Source: Rhodococcus sp. SGAir0479
GTDB taxonomy: Bacteria > Actinomycetota > Actinomycetes > Mycobacteriales > Mycobacteriaceae
Assembly (NCBI RefSeq): GCF_005484805.1
Contig: NZ_CP039432.1
Location: 2,108,001-2,172,000 of the forward strand
Length of the DNA stretch: 64,000 nucleotides
Direction: 5' to 3'
Shown: in pieces, positions 19,116-28,173 of the stretch
How positions within the stretch are numbered: the first letter of the stretch is position 1
How the letters are laid out: the number at the start of each line of letters is the position of its first letter
Notes under the pieces: model-generated
Seen by the model: only the letters and a program-made list of their open reading frames with translations
The model's database searches: none
What the model was told of the DNA's origin: nothing
Program-made: the position numbers and the translations under genes

Positions 19116-19853
19116 TCACCCGGCCCGGGAGTCGGGTACGCGGGCGGCGTCGGCCGTGGACGGGTCCTGCTCGGCCCCCGGCTCCTGGTTCTTGACGGTG
19201 GCCGCGTAGATGTCCACGTACTCCTGGCCGGACAGGCGCATGAGCTTGTACATCACCTCGTCGGTCACGGCACGCTCGACGAAGCGGTTGCCGCCCATGC
19301 CTTCGAACCGGGAGAAGTCGATGGGCTCACCGACGCGGATGGTGACCTTGGCGGGCTTCCACATCCTCGATCCGATCGGATTGACCTTCGCCGTACCGAC
19401 CATCGCGACGGGAATGACCTTGACACCGGACTCGAGCGCCAGGCGCGCCATCCCGGTCTTGCCCTTGTACAGCCGGCCGTCGGGTGAGCGGGTGCCCTCG
19501 GGGTAGATGCCCAGCAACTTCCCCTGCGAGAGGACGCGCAGGCCGGCGTCGAGCGCGTCCTTGGCCGCCGACGCGCCGGTACGGTCGATCGGCACCTGAC
19601 CCACGGCCGAGAAGAACCACTTCTGGAACGCGCCCTTGAGACCGCTGCCGGTGAAGTACTCACTCTTCGCCAGGAAGGTGATCCGGCGCGGGCAGCGCAG
19701 CGGCAGGAAGAAGGAATCGAGCACGGCCTGGTGGTTGCTGGCGAGGATCGCCGGGCCGTCCGTCGGAATGTTCTCGGCGCCTTCGAGTTTCGGCCGGCTG
19801 AGGACCCACAACATGGGGCCCAACAACACGTACTTAAACAGCCAGTACCACAT
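19116..19853 (-). CDS. 1-acyl-sn-glycerol-3-phosphate acyltransferase (PlsC-like)
   Basis: 245 aa. It transfers an acyl chain to lysophosphatidate or a related acceptor at the membrane. Catalytic block I is N-H41-Q-A-V-L-D46, block III is Y-P-E-G-T-R-S-P-D-G, and V-I-P-V-A-M-V-G-T is block IV. It corresponds to Rv2182c. One hydrophobic N-terminal segment may act as a membrane anchor. ATG 19853 is the first sensible start. The gene follows the ROK kinase gene (92 nt gap) in the same direction and probably belongs to the run from the ArsA gene. Confidence 0.9.
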   Translation of the reverse strand: MWYWLFKYVLLGPMLWVLSRPKLEGAENIPTDGPAILASNHQAVLDSFFLPLRCPRRITFLAKSEYFTGSGLKGAFQKWFFSAVGQVPIDRTGASAAKDALDAGLRVLSQGKLLGIYPEGTRSPDGRLYKGKTGMARLALESGVKVIPVAMVGTAKVNPIGSRMWKPAKVTIRVGEPIDFSRFEGMGGNRFVERAVTDEVMYKLMRLSGQEYVDIYAATVKNQEPGAEQDPSTADAARVPDSRAG

Positions 19854-19945
19854 GGTGTCCTTCCGGCCCCGGGCGTTCCTTTGCCCAAGACTGTACTCAG
19901 CAGTCTCCGGCGCTGCCACATCGCACCTGCGACCCCCGGCCCGGG

Positions 19946-20947
19946 TCAGCGCCCGCCGGATCCCGCGCCCACCGCCGCCCGGGCGAGGTCCGCGGCACCG
20001 ATCATCCCGGCGGCCTCCCCGAGGAGCGTGTGACGGATGCGGGCGAGCGGACGGTGCCCCGAGCCGGTGATCAGCCGGGCGTAGTGCTCGCGCGCCTCGT
20101 CGAGGAACAGCGGGGCCGAACTGCCCGCACCTCCGCAGATCACGATGAGATCCGGGTCGAAGACGTCCGACACCGTCGCCAGCCCCACCCCCAGCCACTT
20201 CGCGAAATCGGCGAACGTCGCCAGCGCCAACGGATCCCCCTCGCCCGCGGCGGCCGCGATCCGACGTCCCGTCAGTGCACCCGGGTCCACCGCCACGTCG
20301 CGGGCGAGCACGGTCGACGCGGACGGGTCCTCGGCCAGCAACTCGAGGGCGGTGTCGACGAGCGCGGTCCCGCTGCAGTACCGCTCCCAGCATCCCCGCT
20401 TGCCGCACGCACACGCCCGCCCGCCCGGCACCACCTGCATGTGCCCGAGTTCCGGTGCCACTCCGAAGCTTCCGCGGTAGAGGTGCCCGCCGATCAGCAG
20501 CGCGGCCCCGATGCCGGTGCCGATCGCGACGATCACCACGTTGCGTCCGCCCGCGGCGGCGCCGAATCGGCATTCCGCCCACGCGGCGGCGTTGGCGTCG
20601 TGCTCGAGGACGACCGGCAGCCCGATCCGCTCGCCGAGCGTTCGCGCGACGGGCGCGTCGACCCACGGCAGGTGCGGCGCGAAGCGGACCGTCGTGCGGT
20701 CGGAGTCGACGAACCCGGCCACCGCGAGCCCCACCGCCACGACGTCGTGGCGGTGGGCGAGTTCGCGCACGGCCCGATCGATCCCGCGTTCGAGGGCGTC
20801 GGCCGAGTGCGGCGTGGGCGCGTGCGCGGTGTCGAGTACCTCGCCGTCGGCGTTCACCACCGACGCCCGAATACTGGTGCCGCCGACGTCGACTCCGACG
20901 GTCAGTGCTGCGGTGCTGTCCACTCCGACGATTCTGCCCACCGACAT
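19946..20947 (-). CDS. ROK-family sugar kinase (glucokinase-like)
   Basis: 333 aa. N-terminal ATP/phosphate motif G-V-D-V-G-G-T-S-I-R; E-H-D-A-N-A-A-A with the catalytic Asp; G-T-G-I-G-A-A-L; H-M-Q-V-V followed by the ROK zinc site C-A-C-G-K-R-G-C-W-E. No N-terminal helix-turn-helix is present, so it is a kinase and not a ROK repressor. The likely reaction is phosphorylation of glucose or another hexose. ATG 20947 was chosen. It lies 29 nt after the stop of the Cys-cluster gene in the same direction. Confidence 0.85.
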   Translation of the reverse strand: MSVGRIVGVDSTAALTVGVDVGGTSIRASVVNADGEVLDTAHAPTPHSADALERGIDRAVRELAHRHDVVAVGLAVAGFVDSDRTTVRFAPHLPWVDAPVARTLGERIGLPVVLEHDANAAAWAECRFGAAAGGRNVVIVAIGTGIGAALLIGGHLYRGSFGVAPELGHMQVVPGGRACACGKRGCWERYCSGTALVDTALELLAEDPSASTVLARDVAVDPGALTGRRIAAAAGEGDPLALATFADFAKWLGVGLATVSDVFDPDLIVICGGAGSSAPLFLDEAREHYARLITGSGHRPLARIRHTLLGEAAGMIGAADLARAAVGAGSGGR

Positions 20948-20976
20948 CGCCCGACGATACGCGGGGTGCCGTCGAC

Positions 20977-21321
20977 TCAGCGCCTGATCGTCACGTCGAT
21001 CGGGACGAACGCGGAGGCCGGTGTCGGCGCCGGTGCGTCCGGGCGTTCGGAGGGCGCCGGGTCGTGCGCGTCGAGGGTCTCGCGCAGCGCCGCGAGCAGG
21101 GTGCCGGCCTGATCCGCGACGAGGGTGACGAGATCGTGTTGCTCGCCGCGGACGAGCGCCGCGAGCGCGCACAGCGGACACCACGAACAGCTGGTGCAGG
21201 TCCCGCCGGTCGGCGCGTCCCTGCCCGCCGCGGCCTTCTGCAGGATCGGGTCGAGCCGATCCAGCACGGTTTCGGCGAGAGCTCGCAACTCGGCGACGAG
21301 TTCGCCGTGGTCGGTGCTCAC
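20977..21321 (-). CDS. Small Cys-cluster protein, function unknown (Rv2183c position)
   Basis: 114 aa. Helical N-terminal part with Leu heptads, then the striking cluster C-T-S-C-S-W-C-P-L-C (four Cys in ten residues), another helix and an Ala/Pro-rich tail. The Cys set could bind zinc or an iron-sulfur centre; this is inference. GTG 21321 overlaps the stop of the ArsA-like ATPase (GTGA), so the two proteins are translationally coupled and may act together. I do not recognise the family beyond its position. Confidence 0.75.
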   Translation of the reverse strand: MSTDHGELVAELRALAETVLDRLDPILQKAAAGRDAPTGGTCTSCSWCPLCALAALVRGEQHDLVTLVADQAGTLLAALRETLDAHDPAPSERPDAPAPTPASAFVPIDVTIRR

Positions 21322-22538
21322 TGCGGCCACACCGCCGGGTCCGGAACGAAGCGCACCACCAGGTCGGCGCCGTCGAAGTCGGCGTCCCGCACGGTGCACC
21401 GGCGCAGCACCGACGCCAACCGCACCCGCCGGCGTCTGCCGTCGGCTCCCACCAGCAAGTCGTCCTCCACTCGTCCCAACGTCAGGGTTTCCGGGTCGAC
21501 GAGCGGCAGGGTCATCCGCATCGCGTACACCGAGTCCACGCCGCCGGCGCCGGATTCGAGCGCGACCCGTACCGGCGGCTCGTCGACCGGCGCGGATCCG
21601 TCGCCGACGCGCACCTCGGGGGCGAGTTCGCCGAGTGCGACCAACCCGACCGGTCCGACCGGACGCGCGGCGACCGACAGGATCGGCGCGGCCCCGGCCA
21701 CCGTACGGAGGCCGGCCAGCGCGGCCTCCTGCGCCGCGGACCGCGCCCGGTACCAGTCCGCGACCCCACCGGTCGCCGCGGACGAATGCTGCTGCGGCAG
21801 AAGGTTGTTCACCACAATGTCCGCGACCCGCAACTCGGCCAGCGCGGCGGCCGACAGCAATCGCCGGGTCTCGGCCAGCCCGACCTCCTCGGCCGACACC
21901 ACCACTCGCAGACCGGTGCGGGCGCGATCGGTCAGCAGGCTCGCCACCGCGGCGGCGCCGTCGACCACCCGGTCGAGCAGCGCCACCGCGAACGACAGGC
22001 GCGCGTCCGCGGCGGTCGCCGCGACCACACGCCGGTGCCGCGGCCAGACTCTCTCGACGTACCCGGTCACCGTCTCGGGAACGGCAAACGCGCGCAAGGC
22101 GTCCGCGGTCGGCGGGCAGTCGACCACCACGACGTCCCACCGGTCCTCGTCGACGAACCGCAGGATCTCCCGCAGACCCAGGAGCTCCTCGACGCCCGGC
22201 ACCCCGGTCAGTTCCTCGGGAGCCAGGTTCGTGAACTGGGCACCGTGGTCGTGGGCTCCGCCGAGCGCCAGCAGCGACACCAGCCCGCGATAGCGCTCCT
22301 CGAGCAGTGCGAGGGTGTCGATCCGGACGGCGTCCAGCCCGGGCGCCAGTCGGGTCTCGGTGCCGGACTCGACCGGGAGGCCGAGAACGTCCGGCAGTCC
22401 GTGTGCCTGATCGAGGGACGCGAGCAGAACACGTCGCCCCGCGGCGGCGAACCCGGCCGCCGTCGCCGCCGCCACGGTGGTCCGGCCGGCGCCGCCCTTG
22501 CCGACCACCAGCAGTACCCGCGTTCCCGGTCCGGACAC
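21318..22538 (-). CDS. ArsA/GET3-type ATPase with altered P-loop
   Basis: 406 aa. Deviant Walker A motif G13-K-G-G-A-G-R19-T-T: the signature Lys14 is present but the usual P-loop Lys is Arg19. Switch regions S-L-D-Q-A-H and V-V-V-D-C-P-P-T follow. No arsenic genes are nearby, so arsenite export is unlikely. The family also includes targeting factors for tail-anchored proteins and actinobacterial ATPases of unknown use. It corresponds to Rv2184c. GTG 22538 is the start; the gene lies 8 nt after the SRPBCC gene and overlaps the Cys-cluster gene by 4 bp. Confidence 0.85.
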   Translation of the reverse strand: MSGPGTRVLLVVGKGGAGRTTVAAATAAGFAAAGRRVLLASLDQAHGLPDVLGLPVESGTETRLAPGLDAVRIDTLALLEERYRGLVSLLALGGAHDHGAQFTNLAPEELTGVPGVEELLGLREILRFVDEDRWDVVVVDCPPTADALRAFAVPETVTGYVERVWPRHRRVVAATAADARLSFAVALLDRVVDGAAAVASLLTDRARTGLRVVVSAEEVGLAETRRLLSAAALAELRVADIVVNNLLPQQHSSAATGGVADWYRARSAAQEAALAGLRTVAGAAPILSVAARPVGPVGLVALGELAPEVRVGDGSAPVDEPPVRVALESGAGGVDSVYAMRMTLPLVDPETLTLGRVEDDLLVGADGRRRRVRLASVLRRCTVRDADFDGADLVVRFVPDPAVWPQ

Positions 22539-22546
22539 GGCGGCGT

Positions 22547-22984
22547 TCAGCCCTCCACCCGCTTCTTGAGTTCCTTGAGCGCGGTGTCGGTGATGACCTT
22601 CTCGGCCTTGCGCTTGAACAGACCGATCATCGGAATCGTCAGGTCGACCGTCAGCTCGTAGGTGACCCGGGTGGCGCCGTCACCCTCGCGCTCGAGCGTG
22701 TAGGAACCGAACTGCGCCTTCTGGATCTCGCCGGAGACGAGGTCCCAACCGACCGACATCCCGTCCGGCGCCCACCGGTACCGGAGCACGTAGGTGTCCT
22801 TGACCATGCCGGCGTCGAGAACGAAGCGCACCTGCTCGGCGCGTCCGTCCGGTCCCGAGGCGAGGACCTCGACGGACTTCGCCGCCTCCACCCACACCGG
22901 GTAGGAGTCGAAGTCGGCGATCACACCCATCACCTGCTCGGCGGGTGCGTCGATGGTGATCGACCGCTTGGTCTTCTCGGCCAT
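22547..22984 (-). CDS. SRPBCC (START-like) domain protein
   Basis: 145 aa. Single helix-grip domain: I-D-A-P-A-E-Q-V-M-G-V-I-A-D-F-D-S-Y-P at the start and a long amphipathic C-terminal helix, as in the polyketide-cyclase/dehydrase family. Such proteins hold hydrophobic ligands in an internal cavity. It corresponds to Rv2185c. ATG 22984 has GGAAGC upstream. It precedes the ArsA-like gene by 8 nt and follows a second START-like gene, so a lipid-related job for the operon is a fair guess. Confidence 0.85.
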   Translation of the reverse strand: MAEKTKRSITIDAPAEQVMGVIADFDSYPVWVEAAKSVEVLASGPDGRAEQVRFVLDAGMVKDTYVLRYRWAPDGMSVGWDLVSGEIQKAQFGSYTLEREGDGATRVTYELTVDLTIPMIGLFKRKAEKVITDTALKELKKRVEG

Positions 22985-23087
22985 GCCTCGGACGCTTCCT
23001 TTCAGAACGGCTCACGCGCGGCTGGAGCGCCGGTGCGCCTCACCGCACGTTCATCTCACACGATGCCCGTGTCCGCGCACAATTCTC

Positions 23088-23474
23088 CTATGCGGGCGGC
23101 TCGCCCGCCGGGCGCCCGGCCTCCAGCTGCTGCTTGATCTCGAAGGTCATCGTCTTGCCGGCCAGCCGGCGCGCGTGGTTCAGCCCGGCGAGGTCGAGCG
23201 ACGCCGACCCGGCGGTGGTGGCTCCGGTCGGCTCCGCGTGGAGGAAGTAGTGGACGATCGTGCCGTCCATGACGGGTTCGAGCCACACCTCCATCGTTCC
23301 GGTCAGCGGCCCGGCGACGGTCCAGCGGATCCCCTTCTCGCCGCGATCCTCGCGCACGCCCAGGACCAGGTCCGGCCACCACACCCGCCACCGGGCGGGC
23401 ACGGACACCCGGGCGGCGACCCGGTCGGGCGCTGCTGCTACGAAGGTCTGGTCGGCCACCTGAATGCTGCTCAC
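23088..23474 (-). CDS. Second SRPBCC-like protein
   Basis: 128 aa. The fold pattern resembles the preceding START-like protein: [10 protein letters not shown], a W-x-x-W-W-P-D-L region, alternating beta strands, and a C-terminal amphipathic helix with [10 protein letters not shown]. It matches the place of Rv2186c. GTG 23474 was chosen; an upstream start at 23492 is also open. It is divergent from fadD15. Ligand unknown. Confidence 0.8.
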   Translation of the reverse strand: MSSIQVADQTFVAAAPDRVAARVSVPARWRVWWPDLVLGVREDRGEKGIRWTVAGPLTGTMEVWLEPVMDGTIVHYFLHAEPTGATTAGSASLDLAGLNHARRLAGKTMTFEIKQQLEAGRPAGEPPA

Positions 23475-23643
23475 TCCCCCAGCTTCACACACCGGCGCCG
23501 CGGGCCGTGACGTGGACTACACCCGAGTGCGCGGGGATCGACCGAGCCGCAGGTGGGAGGCAGTGCCGCGCGTCATACCCGCATCGGTCTATCGTGAGGA
23601 CGAGCAAACCCTACTCGCCAGTACCTGCAGTCCGGAGGTTGTC

Positions 23644-25455
23644 GTGCCCGAGTTCAGCGTTCCTGCCACATTCACGATTCCGGAGGACGCGTCCGCGGTC
23701 GACTCCGTGTTCGAGTACGCGGCGACCGAGCCCGGGCATCGCGTGTTCCGGCGGCTGGTGAACGGCTCGTGGATCGACGTCAGCGCTCGCGAGTTCGCCG
23801 ACCAGGTCACCGCGGTGGCCAAGGGACTGATCGCGCGCGGGGTGCAGCCCGGTGACCGTGTGGCGCTGATGTCGGCGACCCGGTACGAGTGGCAGCTGCT
23901 CGACTACGCCATCTGGGCGGCCGGTGGTGTCACGGTGCCGATCTACGAGACCTCGTCGGCCGAGCAGGTGCGGTGGATTCTCGAGGACTCGGCTGCCATC
24001 GGGCTCATCGTGGAGAACGACAAGCACTCCGCGACGGTGGCCGAGGTGGCCGAGGCGGCACCGGATCTGCGGGCCGTGCTGCAGATCGAGCCGTCGTCCG
24101 GCAGCGCGGGCGCCGTGGCGATCCTCACCGAGCAGGGCGCCGACGTCCCCGACGCGGGCGTCGAGGCGCGGAAGAAGTCGCTCAGGTCCAGCGATCCGGC
24201 GACGCTGATCTACACCTCCGGCACCACCGGCCGACCCAAGGGCTGTCAGCTCACCCACGCCAACCTCATCGCGGAGTCGCGGGGCATCATCGCGTCGTCG
24301 CTGGGCGACCTGCTGACCACACCGGGGGTGAGCACGCTGATGTTCCTTCCGCTCGCCCACGTCCTCGCCCGCGCCGTCAGCATCGCCGCGCTCGACGCGG
24401 GCGCCTCGATCGGCCACACCAGCGACATCCCGAACCTCGTCCCCACGTTCGCCGAGTTCAAGCCCGACTTCATCCTGTCGGTGCCGCGGGTGTTCGAGAA
24501 GGTCTACAACAGCGCGCGGCAGACGGCGCACTCCGGCGGCAAGGGCAAGATCTTCGACGCCGCCGCCGCCACCGCGGTGGCGTGGAGCGAGGCGAAGGAC
24601 AACGGTGGACCGGGTCTGGTGCTGAACGTCAAGCACACGGTGTTCGACAAGCTCGTGTACTCGAAGCTGCGGGCGGCGCTCGGCGGCAACTGCAAGCTCG
24701 CGATCTCCGGCGGCGCACCGCTCGGCGCGCGACTGGGCCACTTCTTCCGCGGGATCGGCGTCACGATCTACGAGGGCTACGGCCTCACCGAGACCACCGC
24801 CGCGTTCGCCGTCAACACGATCGGCAACCAGAAGGTGGGAACCGTCGGAAACCCGTTGGCCGGCAACACTGTCCGCATCGCCGACGACGGAGAGATCATG
24901 CTCCGCGGCCCGGTGGTGTTCTCGGGGTACTGGCGCAACGAGGCCGCGACGAAGGAGGCCGTCGAGGACGGCTGGTTCCACACCGGCGACCTCGGCACCG
25001 TCGATGCGGACGGCTACATCACCATCACCGGCCGCAAGAAGGAGATCATCGTCACCGCGGGCGGCAAGAACGTCGCGCCGGCGCAGCTCGAGGATCACCT
25101 GCGGGCGCATCCGCTCATCAGCCAGGCGATCGTGGTGGGCGATCAGAAGCCCTTCATCGGCGCGCTCATCACCATCGACGCCGAGGCGCTCCCGGGCTGG
25201 AACGAGAGCAACGGCAAGCCGGCCGGCACCACGGTGGCCGAGTTGCTCGCCGACGCCGACCTCACCGCGGAGATCGACGCCGCGATCGCGGACGCCAACA
25301 AGCTCGTCTCGCACGCCGAGGCGATCAAGAAGTACCGCATCCTGCCGGTGGACTTCACGGAGGAGACCGGTGAGCTCACCCCGACCATGAAGCTCAAGCG
25401 CAACGTCGTCCACCAGAGCTTCGCGGACGACATCGAGCGGATCTACAGCAAGTAA
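23644..25455 (+). CDS. fadD15: Long-chain fatty-acid--CoA ligase (FadD15)
   Basis: 603 aa. ANL-superfamily adenylating enzyme: fatty acid plus ATP gives acyl-AMP, then acyl-CoA. P-loop motif Y190[10 protein letters not shown], then Y-E-G-Y-G-L-T-E, the W-F-H-T-G-D-L hinge and G-R-K-K-E-I-I. The GTG at 23644 is favoured because GGAGG (23634-23638) lies 5 nt upstream and the protein then begins V-P-E-F-S-V-P like mycobacterial FadD15. The frame is open to 23464 but that part overlaps the divergent gene. It may activate fatty acids for the acyltransferase and phospholipid genes around it. Confidence 0.92.
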   Translation: MPEFSVPATFTIPEDASAVDSVFEYAATEPGHRVFRRLVNGSWIDVSAREFADQVTAVAKGLIARGVQPGDRVALMSATRYEWQLLDYAIWAAGGVTVPIYETSSAEQVRWILEDSAAIGLIVENDKHSATVAEVAEAAPDLRAVLQIEPSSGSAGAVAILTEQGADVPDAGVEARKKSLRSSDPATLIYTSGTTGRPKGCQLTHANLIAESRGIIASSLGDLLTTPGVSTLMFLPLAHVLARAVSIAALDAGASIGHTSDIPNLVPTFAEFKPDFILSVPRVFEKVYNSARQTAHSGGKGKIFDAAAATAVAWSEAKDNGGPGLVLNVKHTVFDKLVYSKLRAALGGNCKLAISGGAPLGARLGHFFRGIGVTIYEGYGLTETTAAFAVNTIGNQKVGTVGNPLAGNTVRIADDGEIMLRGPVVFSGYWRNEAATKEAVEDGWFHTGDLGTVDADGYITITGRKKEIIVTAGGKNVAPAQLEDHLRAHPLISQAIVVGDQKPFIGALITIDAEALPGWNESNGKPAGTTVAELLADADLTAEIDAAIADANKLVSHAEAIKKYRILPVDFTEETGELTPTMKLKRNVVHQSFADDIERIYSK

Positions 25456-25466
25456 CGCCCCAGAGT

Positions 25467-25500
25467 GCCCTGTGCCCGCGAACTTCGTGCGGCGCAGGGC
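25467..25500. terminator. Hairpin between convergent fadD15 and pimB'
   Basis: 10-bp arms 25467-25476 and 25491-25500 with one mismatch, between the two stop codons. Confidence 0.55.
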
Positions 25501-25509
25501 ATTCGGCGT

Positions 25510-26637
25510 TCAGGCGAGCAGGCTCCGCAACTCGGCCCCCAGTACGTCCCAGCGCCAGTGCTGCTGCACCCAGGACCGGCCGGCGGCCCCCATCGCCGCG
25601 GCGCGATCACGATCGGACAGCACCGAGACCACGGAGCGGGCGACGTCGTTCACCGAGGTACCGTCCGCCACGAGGCCGGTCTCGTGTTCGACGACGGTCT
25701 CCGGCGCCCCTCCCGACCGGCCGGCGATCACCGGCACGCCCGTCGCCGACGCCTCGAGGTACACGATGCCGAGTCCCTCGACGTCCAGCCCCGCCCCCCG
25801 GGTCCGGCACGGCATCGCGAACACGTCGGCGATCGTGTGGTGGGCGGCCAGTTCCGCGGCCGGCACCCCGCCGGTGAAGACGACGTGGTCCGCCACACCG
25901 CACTCCTGGGCCAGCGCGCGCAGCCGGTCGGCGTAGGGCCCGCCGCCCACGATCACGAGCACCGCACCGTCGATACTCGTGCGGATCGTCGGCAGGGCGC
26001 GGATCAGCTGATCCTGTCCCTTGCGCGGCACCAGCCGGGACAGGCACAGAATCGTCGGCCGCTCCCCCAGCCCGTAGCGCGCCCGCAATTCCGCGCGCGC
26101 CGCCGGATCGGGCCGGAACACGTCCGTGTCGACGCCGGACGGGAGGTGTTCGAGCGCGGCCCGCGGACCGAACGCCGACGCGAACCGGCCGCGGGTGTAC
26201 CTGCTGACGAACGTGACGGTGTCGGTGTGGTCGCCGATGCGGCGCAGCGCCTGCCGCGCACCGGGAATCATCGACCAGCCCACCTCGTGGCCGTGCGTGG
26301 AGGCGATCACCCTGGTGGCCCCGGCGCGACGCACCACCGGCGCCAGCAGCGCCAGCGGCGCGGCCGCCCCGAACCACACCGCGTCGCACTCGAACTTCTC
26401 GACCAGCGCCGCCGCGCGGCGCGCCACGAACGGCGTCGGGACCATCAACGTCGTCGGATGCCGGACCACGTCGTAGCGCTGCTCGGCGTCGAACCGAGTG
26501 TGGCTGTCCCCGCGCCAGCGCGGAGCGTAGACGACCAGTTCCTCGGCGGGCAGCTGGGCGGCAAAGGTGTGCAGGTACGACTGGATGCCGCCGGGACGTG
26601 GCGGAAAATCGTTCGTCACCAACAGGGTTCGACGCAT
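25510..26637 (-). CDS. pimB: Phosphatidylinositol mannosyltransferase PimB' (GT4)
   Basis: 375 aa. GT-B glycosyltransferase of family 4. N-terminal N-D-F-P-P-R-P-G-G-I-Q-S-Y binds the acceptor side; S-R-L-V-P-R-K-G-Q-D and the donor-site E-G-L-G-I-V-Y-L-E-A motif are in the C-terminal lobe. It corresponds to Rv2188c, which adds the second mannose to phosphatidylinositol monomannoside on the cytoplasmic face. It is convergent with fadD15 and follows the HExxH protein gene in the same direction. Confidence 0.92.
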   Translation of the reverse strand: MRRTLLVTNDFPPRPGGIQSYLHTFAAQLPAEELVVYAPRWRGDSHTRFDAEQRYDVVRHPTTLMVPTPFVARRAAALVEKFECDAVWFGAAAPLALLAPVVRRAGATRVIASTHGHEVGWSMIPGARQALRRIGDHTDTVTFVSRYTRGRFASAFGPRAALEHLPSGVDTDVFRPDPAARAELRARYGLGERPTILCLSRLVPRKGQDQLIRALPTIRTSIDGAVLVIVGGGPYADRLRALAQECGVADHVVFTGGVPAAELAAHHTIADVFAMPCRTRGAGLDVEGLGIVYLEASATGVPVIAGRSGGAPETVVEHETGLVADGTSVNDVARSVVSVLSDRDRAAAMGAAGRSWVQQHWRWDVLGAELRSLLA

Positions 26638-26680
26638 GCGTTCACCGTATTCGCCGATGCGCCGGTGCCGGGCACCAGGG

Positions 26681-28048
26681 TCACACCAACTGCTTGGCGA
26701 CCCACTCGCCCCACGAGCGGGCGAACTCGTCGGCGTCCACCCCGAGCACGTCGCGGATGCGCCCGTCCAGCTGGGCGTCGGAGGCCTTGCCCTGGGCCAG
26801 GACGCGGTACAGATCGGCCAGGCGCTGCTCGCCGTACTCGCTGGCGACGAACGCCGCGAGCGACCACGACGATTCGTATGCCCGGCGGGCGGTGTCGCCG
26901 CCCGCGCCGAAGTCCGCGTCCGCGGGCAGCGTCGTGGGCGGTCCGTCGGCGGACACCGCGGCGGCCAGCGTGGGCGCGATCGACCCGAACGTCCCCTCGC
27001 CGCCCCGGTAGCCGACGTAGTCCGCGTAGCCCTCGAGGATCCACATCGGCGAGCCGTCCTCGGTGACCGCGCGCGCCGCGACATGAGTGAGTTCGTGCCG
27101 CAGCACCGCGACCCGCGTGAAGTCGGTCAACCGGTCCCCGGACTCGGGACTGAACACGATCCGCTGCCCGGACGCCGTCCGGGACCGGTGGTCCACGGCG
27201 TCCGACACCGAGACCGCCGCGATGTCGGAGCCGCTGTGCGACACACCCACCAGGGACTCGAACTCCTCCTGCGACCCGGCCACCAGGACGAGCGCCCGCC
27301 GCGACCAGTCCTCACCCCACACCTGGGTGACGTGCTCGACGGCGTCACCGAGGTCGGCGGCGAGCAGGTCCACCATCGCCGACTGGCCGGGATGGCCGAG
27401 GACGACGGACGACCGCCCGTCCGCCCCCGGCACGGTACGGGTGACGACCGGGCCGAAATCCCAGGGCCCTCTCCACGTTTCACGACCGGATCCGGGAATG
27501 CCGGCATCGCTGACGAGCTTCCAGTCGTCGCCGCGGCGCGCCAGCACGAGCGCGACCGGCTTGCGTGTCGATTGCGCGTCCACACCCTCGATCGCGTAGC
27601 GCAGGTAGACCGTCGGCGCCCAGACGTCCGACGCCCCGAGGGAGTCGGCGAACCCGGCCGGGACGGACTGTTCGGGGTCGAAGCCGATGTCGTAGCCGAA
27701 CTCCGACAGCGGGACCTGCGCGAGGTTGGCGGCCCGGCGCATCTCCGCGTCGAGGAATCCCGGGTCCGCAGCGGGGTCGAACAGGTCCGGCAGCGCCGCG
27801 GCGTCACCGGCCCGCAGCGCCCGCGCCCATTCGTCGAGCACGGCCTGCGCCCCCGCACGCCGTCCGTCCTCGTACGGATTCCCGACCGGTGCCGCGCCGC
27901 GGACGTCCGGGGATTCGCCGGAACGGTCGAACGCCGTCAGCGACAGGACGAGGGCCACGGCCACCCCCAGACCCGCGAGGCCCACCCATTCCCAACGCCG
28001 CACCCGCCGCGTGGGAACGCGACGCGGGACGTGATCTTCAGCGGGCAC
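26681..28048 (-). CDS. Membrane-anchored HExxH peptidase-like protein
   Basis: 455 aa. A cytoplasmic Arg-rich start and one membrane helix (about residues 23-42) are followed by a large external part. A zinc-peptidase signature H318-E319-L-T-H322 is followed 17 residues later by E339-G-Y-A-D-Y, the gluzincin (peptidase MA-like) arrangement. Before it lies an NTF2-like region with a W-x-R-A-L-R type start. The substrate is unknown; position next to pimB' and a RipA-like hydrolase suggests envelope work. GTG 28048 has TACACT 7 nt upstream, a leaderless promoter. Confidence 0.8.
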   Translation of the reverse strand: MPAEDHVPRRVPTRRVRRWEWVGLAGLGVAVALVLSLTAFDRSGESPDVRGAAPVGNPYEDGRRAGAQAVLDEWARALRAGDAAALPDLFDPAADPGFLDAEMRRAANLAQVPLSEFGYDIGFDPEQSVPAGFADSLGASDVWAPTVYLRYAIEGVDAQSTRKPVALVLARRGDDWKLVSDAGIPGSGRETWRGPWDFGPVVTRTVPGADGRSSVVLGHPGQSAMVDLLAADLGDAVEHVTQVWGEDWSRRALVLVAGSQEEFESLVGVSHSGSDIAAVSVSDAVDHRSRTASGQRIVFSPESGDRLTDFTRVAVLRHELTHVAARAVTEDGSPMWILEGYADYVGYRGGEGTFGSIAPTLAAAVSADGPPTTLPADADFGAGGDTARRAYESSWSLAAFVASEYGEQRLADLYRVLAQGKASDAQLDGRIRDVLGVDADEFARSWGEWVAKQLV

Positions 28049-28077
28049 GTCCGAAAGTGTAAGAGCCGATCACGCGA

Positions 28078-28109
28078 ACGGGCCCGATACCCCTGGGTAT
28101 CGGGCCCGT
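28078..28109 (-). terminator. Terminator after the RipA-like gene
   Basis: Perfect 15-bp arms, 28078-28092 and 28095-28109, with a 2-nt centre. It lies downstream of the RipA-like stop and just above the promoter of the HExxH gene. Confidence 0.75.
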
Positions 28110-28121
28110 CGGCGCACGGTG

Positions 28122-28173
28122 TATCGGTCCGCGGTACCGCCGAGCGGTATCGGTCCTCAGTACCGCCGAGCGG
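28122..28173. repeat. 26-bp tandem duplication covering the stop of the RipA-like gene
   Basis: Units 28122-28147 and 28148-28173 are directly adjacent and agree at 24 of 26 positions. The right unit encodes the last codons (A-R-R-Y) and the TGA; in the left unit two changes remove the stop. Confidence 0.85.
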
